Shown: positions 7,963 through 16,214, counted from the stretch's first letter. The stretch is DNA of 64,000 bases from Streptomyces caeruleatus (GCF_001514235.1 NZ_KQ948931.1:162153-226152), one strand, 5' to 3'. Notes: a model not told the origin generated them from the sequence alone. Numbers and translations are program-made.

Positions 7963-8055
7963 TTAGTGGTGTCGGAAGGGGGAGGGCAACCCCCCGACCG
8001 GCGCCGTCACCGGGCCGAACGGCCCGACGGACTCTCACCAGAAAGAGAAGGACCA
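7935..8055 (+). promoter_or_regulatory. promoter/hairpin leader, copy B
   Basis: The -35 TTGCCC (7935-7940), 17-bp spacer and -10 TTTAAT (7958-7963) overlap the 3' end of the preceding gene. The 5' RNA hairpin GGUGUCGG...CCGGCGCC closes over AA/GA and five G-C pairs onto loop AGGGCAAC (7983-7990). A second hairpin GGGCCGAACGGCCC follows. The CTCTCACCAG box is at 8032-8041, then GAAGGA and the ATG of the ParB-like gene. Confidence 0.8.
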
Positions 8056-9832
8056 ATGACGAACACCAAGACCCAGGCCGGCGTCCAGGCCGCCCCTGCT
8101 TCGTGGCCGACCCTCACCGTCGCCGAACTCGCCGCGCACCCCGGCAACGTCCGCGACATCGAGACCCCGGCCGATCTGCTGGCCGACGTGAAGGACCACG
8201 GCGTCATGGAGCCGCTGTACGTCGTGCGCACCCACGGCGACGTGCCGCAGATCATCGACGGGTTCCAGCGGCTGGCCGCCGCCGTCGCCGCAGGGCTGGA
8301 AACCGTGCCGGTCACGCCCCGCCCCGTCATCCGGATCGACGCGCTCACCCCGCACCCGAAAGAACGCCCGCGAAGACCTCGACATCAACACGCCGTTCGT
8401 GGAATCGCTCCGCGCCGAGGGGTGCCGCATCCCCGTCAAGATCCAGCGACTTGACGGCGGAGTCCTCCAGGTCAACGACGGTAACCGCCGCTACCACGCA
8501 GCGACCGACGCAGGCCTCACCCACCTGCCGTACGAGTGGGACGACGACGACCGCGACGCGGCCGGACAGTTCATGGACATGATCACGACCGCTCAGCACC
8601 GCAAGAGCCTTACGACGGCCGAGATGAATCAGGCCATGTTCAGCGCCGCCGAAGCGGGCGCGCAGGTCGGCCGCATCGCCAAGGCCGCAGGCGTGCGACA
8701 GAAGGACGTGAGGACGCTGGTCAAGGTGAAGTCCGACGAGAAGCTGAGCGCCGCCGTCGCGGGCGCGAGCAGCTACGAGTGGACGTTTGAGCACCTGGCC
8801 GCACTCTCGGAGTTTGCCGACGACCCCGAAGCGCTCACCGCGATCACCGAGGCCGCCGCCGAGGACAACGCCGACGCCGACGATGTCGACTGGGCCATTG
8901 CCGTCGAGCGGACCAAGCGCGACAAGAAGGCCAAGGCCGAGGCCCACCGCCCCGAGCTGGAGACGGCCGGGCAGAAGATCCGGGATGCCGAAGAACTGTC
9001 CGAGCGCGCTATGCCCGTGTGGCGACTGCGCGGCATCAGCACCGAGGAGCACGCCGAGTGCAAGGGGCAGGTGTGGGTGTTCGACGAGCGGCGGGGGGAC
9101 CGGTACGAGCCCTACTGCTCCGCCCCCGGCCTGTACGGGCACACCGTCCCCGAGGGCGCCAGCGGCAGCGGTGGGACGAAGACCGCCGCTCAGGTGGAGG
9201 CCGAGCGCGCCGCCCGCGCCGCCGTCAAAAAGGGGAACATCGACTGGGACGCGGCCGAGAACCTGCGCCGCAAGTGGATCACGGACCTGATCAAGCGGCG
9301 CAACCTACCGAAGAACACCACCAACACCCTGATCGGGCATGTCAATAACGCACTGCTGAACGGCAGTTGGGGAATCTGCGACGATCTGAACAAGGACGGC
9401 ACCACTGAGATCCTGGCCGGATTCCTGGGCCTGAACGCCCAGCAGGCCAAGGACCGGGGCAGCTTCGCCGGACACGTCGCCAAGGACCCGCGCCGGGCCC
9501 CGCAGCTCCAGTTCGCGGCCATCGCCGCAGTCCGGGAGAAGTGCGCGAACCGGTCGGCGTGGCGGACGGATAGCCAGCACGCCCCGTGGACGCGGAAGCC
9601 CACCGGCCGCTGGTTCCAGGTGCTCGCATCCCTGGGGTACCCGCTCACGCCCATCGAGCAGTCCGTCGTGGACGACGAGCCCTACGACCCGTCGAAGAAG
9701 AAGCCCCGCGCCGCGATCACGTCCGGCAGTGAGCCGGAGACCGAGCAGGAGTCCGGCACCGACGAAAAGGCGGACGAGCCGGAGGTCGAGGAGGGCGACG
9801 AACCGGCGCACGACGACGAAGCCGCCGCCTAA
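8056..9832 (+). CDS. ParB-like protein with tandem N-terminal domains, frameshifted
   Basis: Across one frameshift this reads as a ~590-aa ParB/Srx-like protein, probably used in plasmid partition or regulation. The first frame (8056 to about 8360) has LTVAELAAHPGNVRDIETPADLLADVKDHGVMEPLYVV and IIDGFQRLAAA, a ParB-type NTP-binding fold. A second such domain follows: VIRIDALTPHPK|NAREDLDINTPFVESLRAEG...QVNDGNRRYHAA, then an HTH-like region (AQVGRIAKAAGVRQKDVRTLVKV) and an acidic C-terminus. At 8359-8362 the sequence AAAG would need to lose one base to join HPK to NARED. Whether this is a sequencing error, a true mutation or a programmed +1 shift cannot be told. The first frame alone would end at 8454. 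No parA is seen nearby. Confidence 0.72.
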
Positions 9833-9848
9833 GCACCTCAGCCCGATG

Positions 9849-9876
9849 CCGGGGGCGGGAACCCACCCGCCCCCGG
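9849..9876 (+). terminator. terminator hairpin after parB-like gene
   Basis: A perfect 11-bp stem CCGGGGGCGGG and its complement with a 6-nt loop, 17 nt after the stop. Confidence 0.75.
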
Positions 9877-9895
9877 TCGCCCCAGGAGCCCCACA

Positions 9896-10318
9896 ATGAC
9901 CCGTACAGCTCTGTTCGAGACCCACGCCGACGACCACGGTTGCGGATGCGTCCCCGCCCCCGCCGAGCCCGACCCCGGCACCACCGCCGACATCATGCAG
10001 GCCCGCGCCATCGCGGCCGGACTCGCGGAGTTCGGCATCGGGCCCGCCCGCTGGTCCGCCGCCTACGACCACCAGGCCGCCGCCGTCGTCCTGCGCGTGG
10101 ACACCCCGCGCGGACTGTACGCACTCGCCATCCCGGCCCCCGGCCAGCCGTTCCCCGTCCGCCACCGGGGCGAGCGCATCGGCGCGCTGGACTGCCGCCG
10201 CACGTACGGCACCGCCGACAGCTACACCGCCGCCCTGTTCGCCGCGTTCCTGCGCGACCGCGCCGCACTCGACATTCCCGGCCGGGATGCTTGCCCCACA
10301 GCTCAAAACATGGTTTAA
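9896..10318 (+). CDS. hypothetical protein
   Basis: A 140-residue protein starting MTRTALFETHADDHGCGC, with a short Cys/His cluster (HADDHGCGC, residues 10-18) and a beta-rich middle (AAVVLRVDTPRGLYALAIP). Family not recognised. ATG 9896 follows CCAGGAGCCCCACA, a good ribosome binding site. As with the 7498 gene, its last residues and stop (Asn-Met-Val-stop) lie inside the following promoter, leader copy C. Confidence 0.62.
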   Translation: MTRTALFETHADDHGCGCVPAPAEPDPGTTADIMQARAIAAGLAEFGIGPARWSAAYDHQAAAVVLRVDTPRGLYALAIPAPGQPFPVRHRGERIGALDCRRTYGTADSYTAALFAAFLRDRAALDIPGRDACPTAQNMV

Positions 10319-10454
10319 TTAATGATGTCGGAGGGGGAGGGCAACCCCCCTCCGACACCACGGGCCGCACGTCGGCCCCGACCCCGGCCGTACGCGGAGG
10401 GCAACCCGCCCGGCCGGGGCCTCGATTCCTCTCTCACCAGCAGGAGCACCCACG
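10291..10454 (+). promoter_or_regulatory. promoter/double-hairpin leader, copy C
   Basis: The -35 TTGCCC (10291-10296), 17-bp spacer and -10 TTTAAT (10314-10319). The first RNA hairpin is the cleanest of all copies: a perfect 12-bp stem (10326-10337 with 10346-10357) closing exactly the octaloop AGGGCAAC (10338-10345). A second hairpin (10382-10390 with 10411-10419) again presents AGGGCAAC (10398-10405). The CTCTCACCAG box is at 10431-10440, followed by CAGGAG. Confidence 0.85.
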
Positions 10455-11672
10455 ATGACCAGCGCAGCCATGCGTTTTTCCATCCCCGCCACGGCCGAGT
10501 CCCGCGTCCGTCAGCTTGTCGAGGCCACCAACGCCCGCGCCGCCGTCCACCAGCTCACCGCGTACACGCTCGACATCTCCACGCCGTTCCTGGCGGACTA
10601 CCACGACGTGGACGGCCGCCTGATCGGCAAGCGTCCCACCGTCACCGTGACGATCTCCGGTGACATCCCCCGTCACCACGGCTGGACCGTCATCGCCCGC
10701 CTGGACCACGACGATGAGGGCGAGACGATCACCAGCCTGTTCCCCGGTCTGCCCGAGCAGGACGCCGAGGCCGCGCGCCAGTACCGCGCGATCGAGAACT
10801 TCTGCCACGGGTGCGCCGTCGCCCGCCACCGCACCGCCACCTATCTCGCCCGCCACGAGAACGGCGAGATGCGGCAGTTGGGCACGACGTGCGTCGAGCC
10901 GTACACCGGTCTGCCGATCAAGGGTCTTGAGGCCCTGTGGAGGTTCGGCACGCTGAAGGACTCCGATTGGGACGGGGACGAGGGCGGCATCCCGGCCGAT
11001 CTCCGCGTCCCGGTGGACAAGGTGCTGCGGGTGACCGCCGCCCTCGTGAAGGCCGAAGGCCGGTTCTACAGCCGATCCGAGCAGTGGAAGGACACCAGTC
11101 CGACCGCCGACGGCGTCGAGGCGTACTTCTTCGACCGCAAGGCCCCGAAGGAGTGGCGGGACGCGCTCGATGCCGACCCGGACGCGCCGGGCACCGCCGC
11201 CGCCGTCCGGGCATGGGCCATCCAGGGTTACGGCAGCCTGTCCGACTACCGCCACAAGGTGGGCCAGCTGGCCAAGGGTGAAACCGTCGACCCCCGCCAC
11301 CTGCCGACGTTGGTGTCTGCCATCGCGGGTTGGTACCGCGATCAGGAGAAGGAGGCCACCGAGCGGGCCGCCCAGAACAGCAAGCCGCAAGGCACCGTGG
11401 GTGAGCGCATCACCACCACCGCCACCGTCACCACCGTGATCGAGCTGGAGGGCCGGACGTACGGCTACCACACCCAGCGCCGCCGACTGGTGAAGTTCCA
11501 GGACCCGAGCGGCAACGTGTTCGTCTGGTTCAGCTCAGCCGCCGACGTCCCCGACCAGGGCGACGAGGTCGAGCTGACCGGCACTGTCAAGGACCACAGC
11601 ATCTACGGCGAGACCGCACAGACCGTGCTCACCCGGTGCCGCGTCGCCGCACGCGAACCGGTCGCCGCGTAG
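10455..11672 (+). CDS. Cys-containing plasmid protein with possible OB-fold tail
   Basis: A 405-residue protein expressed from leader copy C. Residues 1-110 include a region contacting Ile/Val-rich strands (RPTVTVTISGDIP). A probable zinc site follows (C117, C120 in FCHGC and C146 in GTTC), as in treble-clef nucleic-acid-binding domains. The C-terminal ~90 residues (ITTTATVTTVIELEG...YGYHTQRRRLVKFQD...FVWFSSAADVPDQGDEVELTGTVKDH) have the strand pattern of an OB fold. I do not recognise a named family. A DNA-binding or ssDNA-handling role is inferred. Two terminator-class hairpins follow. Confidence 0.7.
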   Translation: MTSAAMRFSIPATAESRVRQLVEATNARAAVHQLTAYTLDISTPFLADYHDVDGRLIGKRPTVTVTISGDIPRHHGWTVIARLDHDDEGETITSLFPGLPEQDAEAARQYRAIENFCHGCAVARHRTATYLARHENGEMRQLGTTCVEPYTGLPIKGLEALWRFGTLKDSDWDGDEGGIPADLRVPVDKVLRVTAALVKAEGRFYSRSEQWKDTSPTADGVEAYFFDRKAPKEWRDALDADPDAPGTAAAVRAWAIQGYGSLSDYRHKVGQLAKGETVDPRHLPTLVSAIAGWYRDQEKEATERAAQNSKPQGTVGERITTTATVTTVIELEGRTYGYHTQRRRLVKFQDPSGNVFVWFSSAADVPDQGDEVELTGTVKDHSIYGETAQTVLTRCRVAAREPVAA

Positions 11673-11679
11673 CAGCAGC

Positions 11680-11711
11680 CCCGGCCGGGCGGGAGCCACC
11701 GCCCGGCCGGG
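11680..11711 (+). terminator. terminator hairpin
   Basis: A perfect 13-bp stem CCCGGCCGGGCGG and its complement with loop GAGCCA, 8 nt after the stop. Confidence 0.75.
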
Positions 11712-11712
11712 C

Positions 11713-12052
11713 CCCGGCCGCCGGGCCGTGGGGTGGGCGGCATCGAGCCGCCCACCCCACGCTCCGCCCATCACCGTCCGGGAACGCCCGCGTCGGCGGC
11801 CGGCCCCGCTCACCGGCCCCGTACGAAGGGCGTCCCTCCGGGACGGCTCAGCCTGGCCCGGCTCGCAGCCGGCCGGAACGTCCGGGCCGCAGACGGCCCT
11901 CCCGCCTCGTCCGGACGCCGGGCCAAACGGGCGTGCCCTGCGGGCACGACGGCACTGTCCATCGCGCTCCGCGCGACCACGGGCGGCACCTCTCCGACGG
12001 AGGAACGGCACGCCGCCGACTGCACCACCGACAAACTCCGAGGAACATCCCC
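11713..12052 (+). promoter_or_regulatory. long structured leader L1
   Basis: About 340 nt without a gene, unusually dense in hairpins. These include a perfect 14-bp stem GTGGGGTGGGCGGC with loop ATCGA (11728-11760), CGTGCCC-TGC-GGGCACG (11932-11948) and TCGCGC-TCC-GCGCGA (11962-11976). The last two are the counterparts of covarying hairpins in the leader at 16215-16536, with the shared block CCGGxCCAAAxCGG just before them. It ends ACAAACTCCGAGG before ATG 12053. I see no TTTAAT promoter in it. Confidence 0.6.
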
Positions 12053-13162
12053 ATGCCCGAGAACGCGTGCGCCGTCCAACGTCAGGTTGGCCCGGTAGGA
12101 GACCCGTCTCCGCAGACCTGTCTTCAGGTCGCCAGGCAGGCCGCGAACCTCGCCGTCACCGCAGCCGACGACGCCATGACCGCTGCGTGCCACAGCCGAG
12201 CCGGTGCCGCCGCCCGTCTGGAGGCGGTCATGCACGCGGCCCACAAGGAAGCCGTCGAGGCCGAGAAGTGGGCCGACCGCGCCGAGCAGTACGCCGACGA
12301 CCCCACCATGCCGAGCAATGCCCTGCTGCACTGCGCCCGTGAGGCCGTCGACCACGCTGTTCGGGCACAGTCGGCCGCCGGAGTCGAGACGACGGCCACC
12401 GACCTGCGGGCCGAACTGGAGCGGAAGTTGACGACGGCCGAGTACGCCGAGCGGGAGACCGAACGCCGCCGGGAAGAAGCCGAGCGGGAGGCAGAGGAGC
12501 GCGCGGCCACCGGCATGGACAGGGAGAACCGCGACCGGGCGGCGAGGAATCGGTATCTCGCGGAAGGTCACGTTGCCGAACTCGGCTGGACGGCCGGACA
12601 CGTCCGGGTGCTGGAGGCCGCCGAATCCGCACGCCTGTACTGGCGAGACGGGCGAGCCCGGCAGGCAGCACGTCACGGCGTGTGGAACGGTGGCCGGTGG
12701 ATCAGCCGCGAGCGGACCCAGGCCCTGTTCGCCGCACGCTTCCTCGCCGCCGTCCGCCAGGAGGACGGCACCCGCGTACTGACCCCAACCCCGATGGGTC
12801 AAGCCGCCCTTGAACTGGCCCGCCTCCACCCGGCCGGGCTCCACGACAGCGACCAGGCCGCCTACGAGGCACGGTTCGCCCGAGTCCGGCGACGCCATAA
12901 GCGCCGCGACGATCAGAAGGCCGCCGCCCGAGTACTCCCGCCCCTCGATTCCATCGCCCTGAAGCTGTACCGGAAACCGCTCCTGCTCACCGAACAGCAG
13001 GCCCGCGCCGAGCGCGACGCCGTCGACCGCTGGGAGGACGAAGGCGGCTACTGCCCCGCGGTGAAGGCGCCGCACCCAGCAACGACCCCGGCCGAGCCGC
13101 CCCCTGCCCCGACAAGTTCATGGTCGGGCGCGAAGTCCGCCGTGCAGCCCGCCTTGTGGTGA
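12053..13162 (+). CDS. coiled-coil hypothetical protein
   Basis: A 369-residue protein. After a Cys-containing start (MPENACAVQRQVG...TCLQVARQAANLAV), residues about 40-165 are Ala/Glu/Arg-rich with a strong coiled coil (AERETERRREEAEREAEERAA). A winged-helix-like block follows (WRDGRARQAARHGVWNGGRWIS ... FLAAVRQEDGTRVLTPTPMGQAALELARLHP), then a basic segment (RRRHKRRDDQKAA). ATG 12053 follows a GAGGAA ribosome binding site. Larger in-frame upstream starts run through the structured leader and are rejected. Function is unknown; a regulatory or DNA-associated role is plausible from the winged-helix-like part. Confidence 0.65.
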   Translation: MPENACAVQRQVGPVGDPSPQTCLQVARQAANLAVTAADDAMTAACHSRAGAAARLEAVMHAAHKEAVEAEKWADRAEQYADDPTMPSNALLHCAREAVDHAVRAQSAAGVETTATDLRAELERKLTTAEYAERETERRREEAEREAEERAATGMDRENRDRAARNRYLAEGHVAELGWTAGHVRVLEAAESARLYWRDGRARQAARHGVWNGGRWISRERTQALFAARFLAAVRQEDGTRVLTPTPMGQAALELARLHPAGLHDSDQAAYEARFARVRRRHKRRDDQKAAARVLPPLDSIALKLYRKPLLLTEQQARAERDAVDRWEDEGGYCPAVKAPHPATTPAEPPPAPTSSWSGAKSAVQPALW

Positions 13163-13190
13163 CACCGGGCGCCGGCCGGAAAGCCTTCTT

Positions 13191-13491
13191 GCCTCCGGCG
13201 GGTCCTCTCTCGGAGGGGGTGGGGGCTGGTTGGTCGGGTGCGGGTGCGTTGTGGTGCGGGTGAAGGCGGGGTTCCCTCCTCGGCCGGACACCCCAAGGGG
13301 CGTACCAGGAACCCGGACACGGCGTCCAGGCCGAGCCGCTGCGCGGTCGCTACGCGAGCCAGGACACCGCGCCCGGAACCCTGGTACGGCGGAGCTGTCC
13401 GACCGAGGAGGGAACCCCGCCCAGGCCCGTTGTGGCCGGGCAGGTGCGGGCCGGTGAGGTGAGAAAGAGCAGGTCAGAGCCTCTACCGGGG
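13191..13491 (+). repeat. long structured repeat LR2
   Basis: Second copy of the LR unit. It begins with CCTCCGGCGGGTCCTCTC...GGAGG (from 13192). Its arms GGCGGGGTTCCCTCCTCGG... (13265-13290) and the complement (13396-13421) form a 26-bp stem with a single mismatch. A nested stem GTACCAGG/CCTGGTAC (13301-13308 with 13380-13387) and CCCCAAGGGG lie inside. Downstream AGGCCCGTTGTGGCC and AGCAGGTCAGAGC match LR1. It abuts leader copy D as LR1 abuts copy A. No gene is supported inside. Confidence 0.72.
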
Positions 13492-13605
13492 TTGACCAAG
13501 ACCCTGAAACATGGTTTAATTAGTGATGTCGGAAGGGGAGGGCAACCCCCGACCGGCAGCCCCGGGTGAACGGCCCGGCGGAACCCCTCTCACCAGGAGA
13601 TAAAA
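13492..13605 (+). promoter_or_regulatory. promoter/hairpin leader, copy D
   Basis: The -35 TTGACC (13492-13497), 17-bp spacer and -10 TTTAAT (13515-13520). The hairpin GAUGUCGG-AA-GGGG-AGGGCAAC-CCCC-GA-CCGGCAGC opens the transcript. The CTCTCACCAG box is at 13587-13596, overlapping the AGGAG ribosome binding site of the 13606 gene. Confidence 0.8.
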
Positions 13606-14559
13606 ATGGACCAGCGGCCCACCGTCGCAGACTTGGCCCACCTGATCGCCATCGAACTCGGCGGGAACTGGCGACCGCAGCAGGCGTACTACGGCCCTAA
13701 GGTCCTGGACTATGCCGCCACTCTCACCCATCTTGACGGCCGGCAGCTCCACCTCTCTGAGCGCTTCGATGACCCCGGTCACCTGCACATTCGAGGCGTA
13801 TTCCCCGTCACCGACTATCCGTTCCGCAGGGGCGAGCGCGACAGCGTCCGCGTCGTTGTGGGCGGCGACCCTGCGGACATTGCGGCCCTGATCTCAGATG
13901 GCCTGATTCCCGTGCACCGTGACGTTCACGAGCGCGTGAAGGAGCACAACCGCGACCAAGCCGAGATGCGGCGGAGTGTTGAAGAGGTGGCTCGCGACCT
14001 CTCTGCCCGGCTTCCAGGAGCCCGAACCCGCATCGACGGGACGAGCGCCTACGTCTACATGAACCTTGAGCCGGGCGAAGTGCGGATCGGGTTCGACGGA
14101 GAAGCGGTGAGCATCACGCTCAACGACGCTCCCCGGATCATCGCTGACGCCGTCGTCTTCGCCGTGAGCCGATTCCTTTCCCCCATGTTCAGACCCCAGA
14201 AGGCGAGCACGGATACGTCGACGGATACATCCTCTGACTCCCGAACACCTCCCGGCGGCGCGCTCTTGCGGCGCGCCGCCCCCTCCCCACGGCGAAAGAT
14301 CAGTCATGAGTGCCGACATATTCGTCATCACGCCGCGATGGACCGTTCAGGCCCGCCATCTGCGGTGCACGCTCCAACGGGCTCTTGCCCTCCAGGCCAC
14401 GCAGAATGTCTGGTCCGGAACCGAGAACATCAACAACGCCGTAGCCATGGCGTACGGCAACGAACTTCCAGACTCCGGACGCTGGTTGCTCACCCGCTCG
14501 CAACTCCGCACGCTCAAAATCGCCATCGAGTGGCGCAGAGCGACGCGAGCAGCCCGTGA
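13606..14559 (+). CDS. hypothetical protein with probable lost stop
   Basis: A 317-residue reading frame expressed from leader copy D. Residues 1-205 look genuine (MDQRPTVADLAHLIAIELGGNW..., YVYMNLEPGEVRIGFDGEAVSI), family unknown. Beyond about residue 205 the sequence becomes Arg/His/Pro-rich and runs 254 bp into the next gene, which is typical of a wrong frame. A TGA at 14235-14237 in another frame, just before a terminator hairpin at 14254-14280, suggests the original gene ended there. A small frameshift near the tandem ACGGATACRTC repeat (about 14210-14230) would explain this. Confidence 0.6.
   Translation: MDQRPTVADLAHLIAIELGGNWRPQQAYYGPKVLDYAATLTHLDGRQLHLSERFDDPGHLHIRGVFPVTDYPFRRGERDSVRVVVGGDPADIAALISDGLIPVHRDVHERVKEHNRDQAEMRRSVEEVARDLSARLPGARTRIDGTSAYVYMNLEPGEVRIGFDGEAVSITLNDAPRIIADAVVFAVSRFLSPMFRPQKASTDTSTDTSSDSRTPPGGALLRRAAPSPRRKISHECRHIRHHAAMDRSGPPSAVHAPTGSCPPGHAECLVRNREHQQRRSHGVRQRTSRLRTLVAHPLATPHAQNRHRVAQSDASSP
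14254..14280 (+). terminator. terminator hairpin
   Basis: A perfect 10-bp stem GGCGGCGCGC and its complement with loop TCTTGCG. Its position inside the apparent 3' extension of the 13606 frame supports an earlier true end of that gene. Confidence 0.65.
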
Positions 14560-14665
14560 CCGGAAATCCGCCCCCGGCATCATCGAACACTGGACAGAAA
14601 TCGAGGACCAGGTCATAGAGGCATACCGCGCCGCCAGCCACGCGGAAGGACTGCACTGGATTTAA
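14306..14665 (+). CDS. small hypothetical protein
   Basis: A 119-residue basic, mainly helical protein (MSADIFVITPRWTVQARHLRCTLQRALALQ...). It contains Trp-rich segments and a C-terminal helix (IEHWTEIEDQVIEAYRAASHAEG). Family not recognised. ATG 14306 lies 26 nt after the terminator hairpin with a weak ribosome binding site (AAAGATCA). Leader copy E begins right after its stop. Confidence 0.6.
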   Translation: MSADIFVITPRWTVQARHLRCTLQRALALQATQNVWSGTENINNAVAMAYGNELPDSGRWLLTRSQLRTLKIAIEWRRATRAARDRKSAPGIIEHWTEIEDQVIEAYRAASHAEGLHWI

Positions 14666-14669
14666 GGGG

Positions 14670-14790
14670 TTGCTGAACACCTCTAAACATGGTTTAATTA
14701 ATGGTGTCGGGAGGGGAGGGCAACACCCCGAACCGACGCCGCAGGGCCAGTCGGCCCCGGACGCCAATTTCTCACCAGGAGGACCGCGAC
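14670..14790 (+). promoter_or_regulatory. promoter/hairpin leader, copy E
   Basis: The -35 TTGCTG (14670-14675), 17-bp spacer and -10 TTTAAT (14693-14698). The hairpin GGUGUCGG...CCGACGCC encloses AGGGCAACA. The box is TTCTCACCAG at 14769-14778, followed by the AGGAGG ribosome binding site of the ArdC-like gene. Confidence 0.8.
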
Positions 14791-15663
14791 ATGCCCCGCA
14801 AGCCGATGACCAACGAGGACCGTCGCGCCTACAGCGCCAAGATGCGCGGTGAGCTCGAAGCCGTGATGGACCGCGCGTACGGCGCGATGGTCACCAGCGA
14901 AGACTTCTGGGCCACGGTCATGCGCGCCGCCGCGACCCTGACCGACCGCAGCCCCGTCAACTCCATCGCCATCGCCGCCCAGTGCCCCCACGCCACCCGC
15001 GTACTCAGCTCCGGAGACTGGCGAAAGGCCGGACGGTTCCCGGTCAAGGGCTCCACCTCCATCCGCATATGGACGCCGATCAAGCGCCGGTCGGAAGAGG
15101 CCCAGGACGCCACGGCCGCAACCGCCGACGGCGGCGGGCAGCAGGACGCCGCCACCAACGCCGAGGGCGGAGAGCGGAAGGTGTCCGGTTTCAAGGCCGG
15201 ACCGGTATTCGACATCAGCCAGACCGACGGCGACACCTACGAGCCGCCCGCCGCCGCCCCGCTCGCCGCCGAGGTCATCCGGGACGTTCTGGTCAGCCAG
15301 TACCGGGACTGGTACCGCGAGGACCCCGAACAGGCCGGAGGGTTTGCATTCACCCAGGAAGCTCCCGACAACGCCGTCCGCATCCTGCTGTACGGCCACG
15401 CATGGCGACGCATCACCGAGGCCGCCGCCCCGCTCCCCGGCCAGCACGCCGCCGAAGTCGCCTCAGCCGCCCACGTCGCCGCGCTCATCCTCGGAATCGC
15501 CCCCGGACCGGCCGTCATGCCCCCGCTCGCGGGCATCATCACCCAGGACAAGAAGCCCCCGATCCACGAGTCCGCCGTCCGGGCCATCGAGACCGGCCGC
15601 GCCATCGCCCACGCCGTCACCACAGCCGCCGAGCGCCGCCGCGAACTTGCCCCGGCTGGTTGA
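14791..15663 (+). CDS. ArdC-like ssDNA-binding (antirestriction) protein
   Basis: A 290-residue protein with an ArdC N-terminal-type ssDNA-binding domain: PVNSIAIAAQCPHATRVLSSGDWRKAGRFPVKGSTSIRIWTP (about residues 55-95) corresponds to the 'IAAQ-P-AT-V--W---GR-V-KG--IRIW-P' pattern, followed by GFKAGPVFDISQTDG (about 133-147), also typical. The metallopeptidase HExxH found in full ArdC proteins is not evident. Such proteins protect incoming ssDNA during conjugation. ATG 14791 has AGGAGG; the apparent upstream start lies in the leader. The stop overlaps the -35 of copy F. Confidence 0.75.
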   Translation: MPRKPMTNEDRRAYSAKMRGELEAVMDRAYGAMVTSEDFWATVMRAAATLTDRSPVNSIAIAAQCPHATRVLSSGDWRKAGRFPVKGSTSIRIWTPIKRRSEEAQDATAATADGGGQQDAATNAEGGERKVSGFKAGPVFDISQTDGDTYEPPAAAPLAAEVIRDVLVSQYRDWYREDPEQAGGFAFTQEAPDNAVRILLYGHAWRRITEAAAPLPGQHAAEVASAAHVAALILGIAPGPAVMPPLAGIITQDKKPPIHESAVRAIETGRAIAHAVTTAAERRRELAPAG

Positions 15664-15782
15664 CCCAAGAGCATAAACATGGTTTAATTAATGGTGTCGG
15701 AAGGGGGAGGGCAACCCCCCGACCGACACCCCCGCCGGGGCCAACCGGCCCCGGCGGAACCTCTCACCAGACAGGACACGAC
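15660..15782 (+). promoter_or_regulatory. promoter/hairpin leader, copy F
   Basis: The -35 TTGACC (15660-15665) overlaps the preceding stop codon; a 17-bp spacer leads to -10 TTTAAT (15683-15688). The hairpin GGUGUCGG-AA-GGGGG-AGGGCAAC-CCCCC-GA-CCGACACC has a perfect outer 8-bp stem. A second hairpin pairs CCGCCGGGGCC with GGCCCCGGCGG. The CTCTCACCAG box is at 15761-15770. Confidence 0.83.
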
Positions 15783-16205
15783 ATGGTCACCACCGACAAG
15801 AAGCCCACCGTCCAGGACTTCCCCACCGCGACGCTCGTACTGGCCGGGCCCTGGTTCCGGGGCCACCAGCTCGACACCCGCCCCGCTGTCGTCGTCGGCC
15901 CGTTCGGCGGCCCGGAGTTCGCGGACGAGGCCACCATGGCGGTCGTCTGGTTCTTCACCCTCGGGGCCCCGGAGCCCGGCGACAGCGTCCAGGCGATGTT
16001 CCCGCACGAGCTGACGCCGCTTGACGACACGCTGACCACGATGAACCAGGACGTTTTCCGCGACATCGTGTGCGGTCTGCGCCGGGGCCGGTTCGCCTAC
16101 GACGACGGGGACGCACTCCGCGCCGCCGTCCGCCAGGCATGGCGCGAGCGGACCGGACTGGCCGACGCCGACCCGGCCGCCCGCCACACACTCCACCGCA
16201 GCTGA
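15783..16205 (+). CDS. hypothetical protein
   Basis: A 140-residue protein starting MVTTDKKPTVQDFPTATLVLAGPWFRGHQLD, with alternating strands and helices (AVVVGPFGGPEFADEATMAVVWFFTLG) and an Arg-rich helix near the C-terminus (RAAVRQAWRERTG). No recognisable domain, signal peptide or membrane segment. It is expressed from leader copy F; AGGA at the end of the box is the probable ribosome binding site. Confidence 0.65.
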   Translation: MVTTDKKPTVQDFPTATLVLAGPWFRGHQLDTRPAVVVGPFGGPEFADEATMAVVWFFTLGAPEPGDSVQAMFPHELTPLDDTLTTMNQDVFRDIVCGLRRGRFAYDDGDALRAAVRQAWRERTGLADADPAARHTLHRS

Positions 16206-16214
16206 ACCAGGCCC

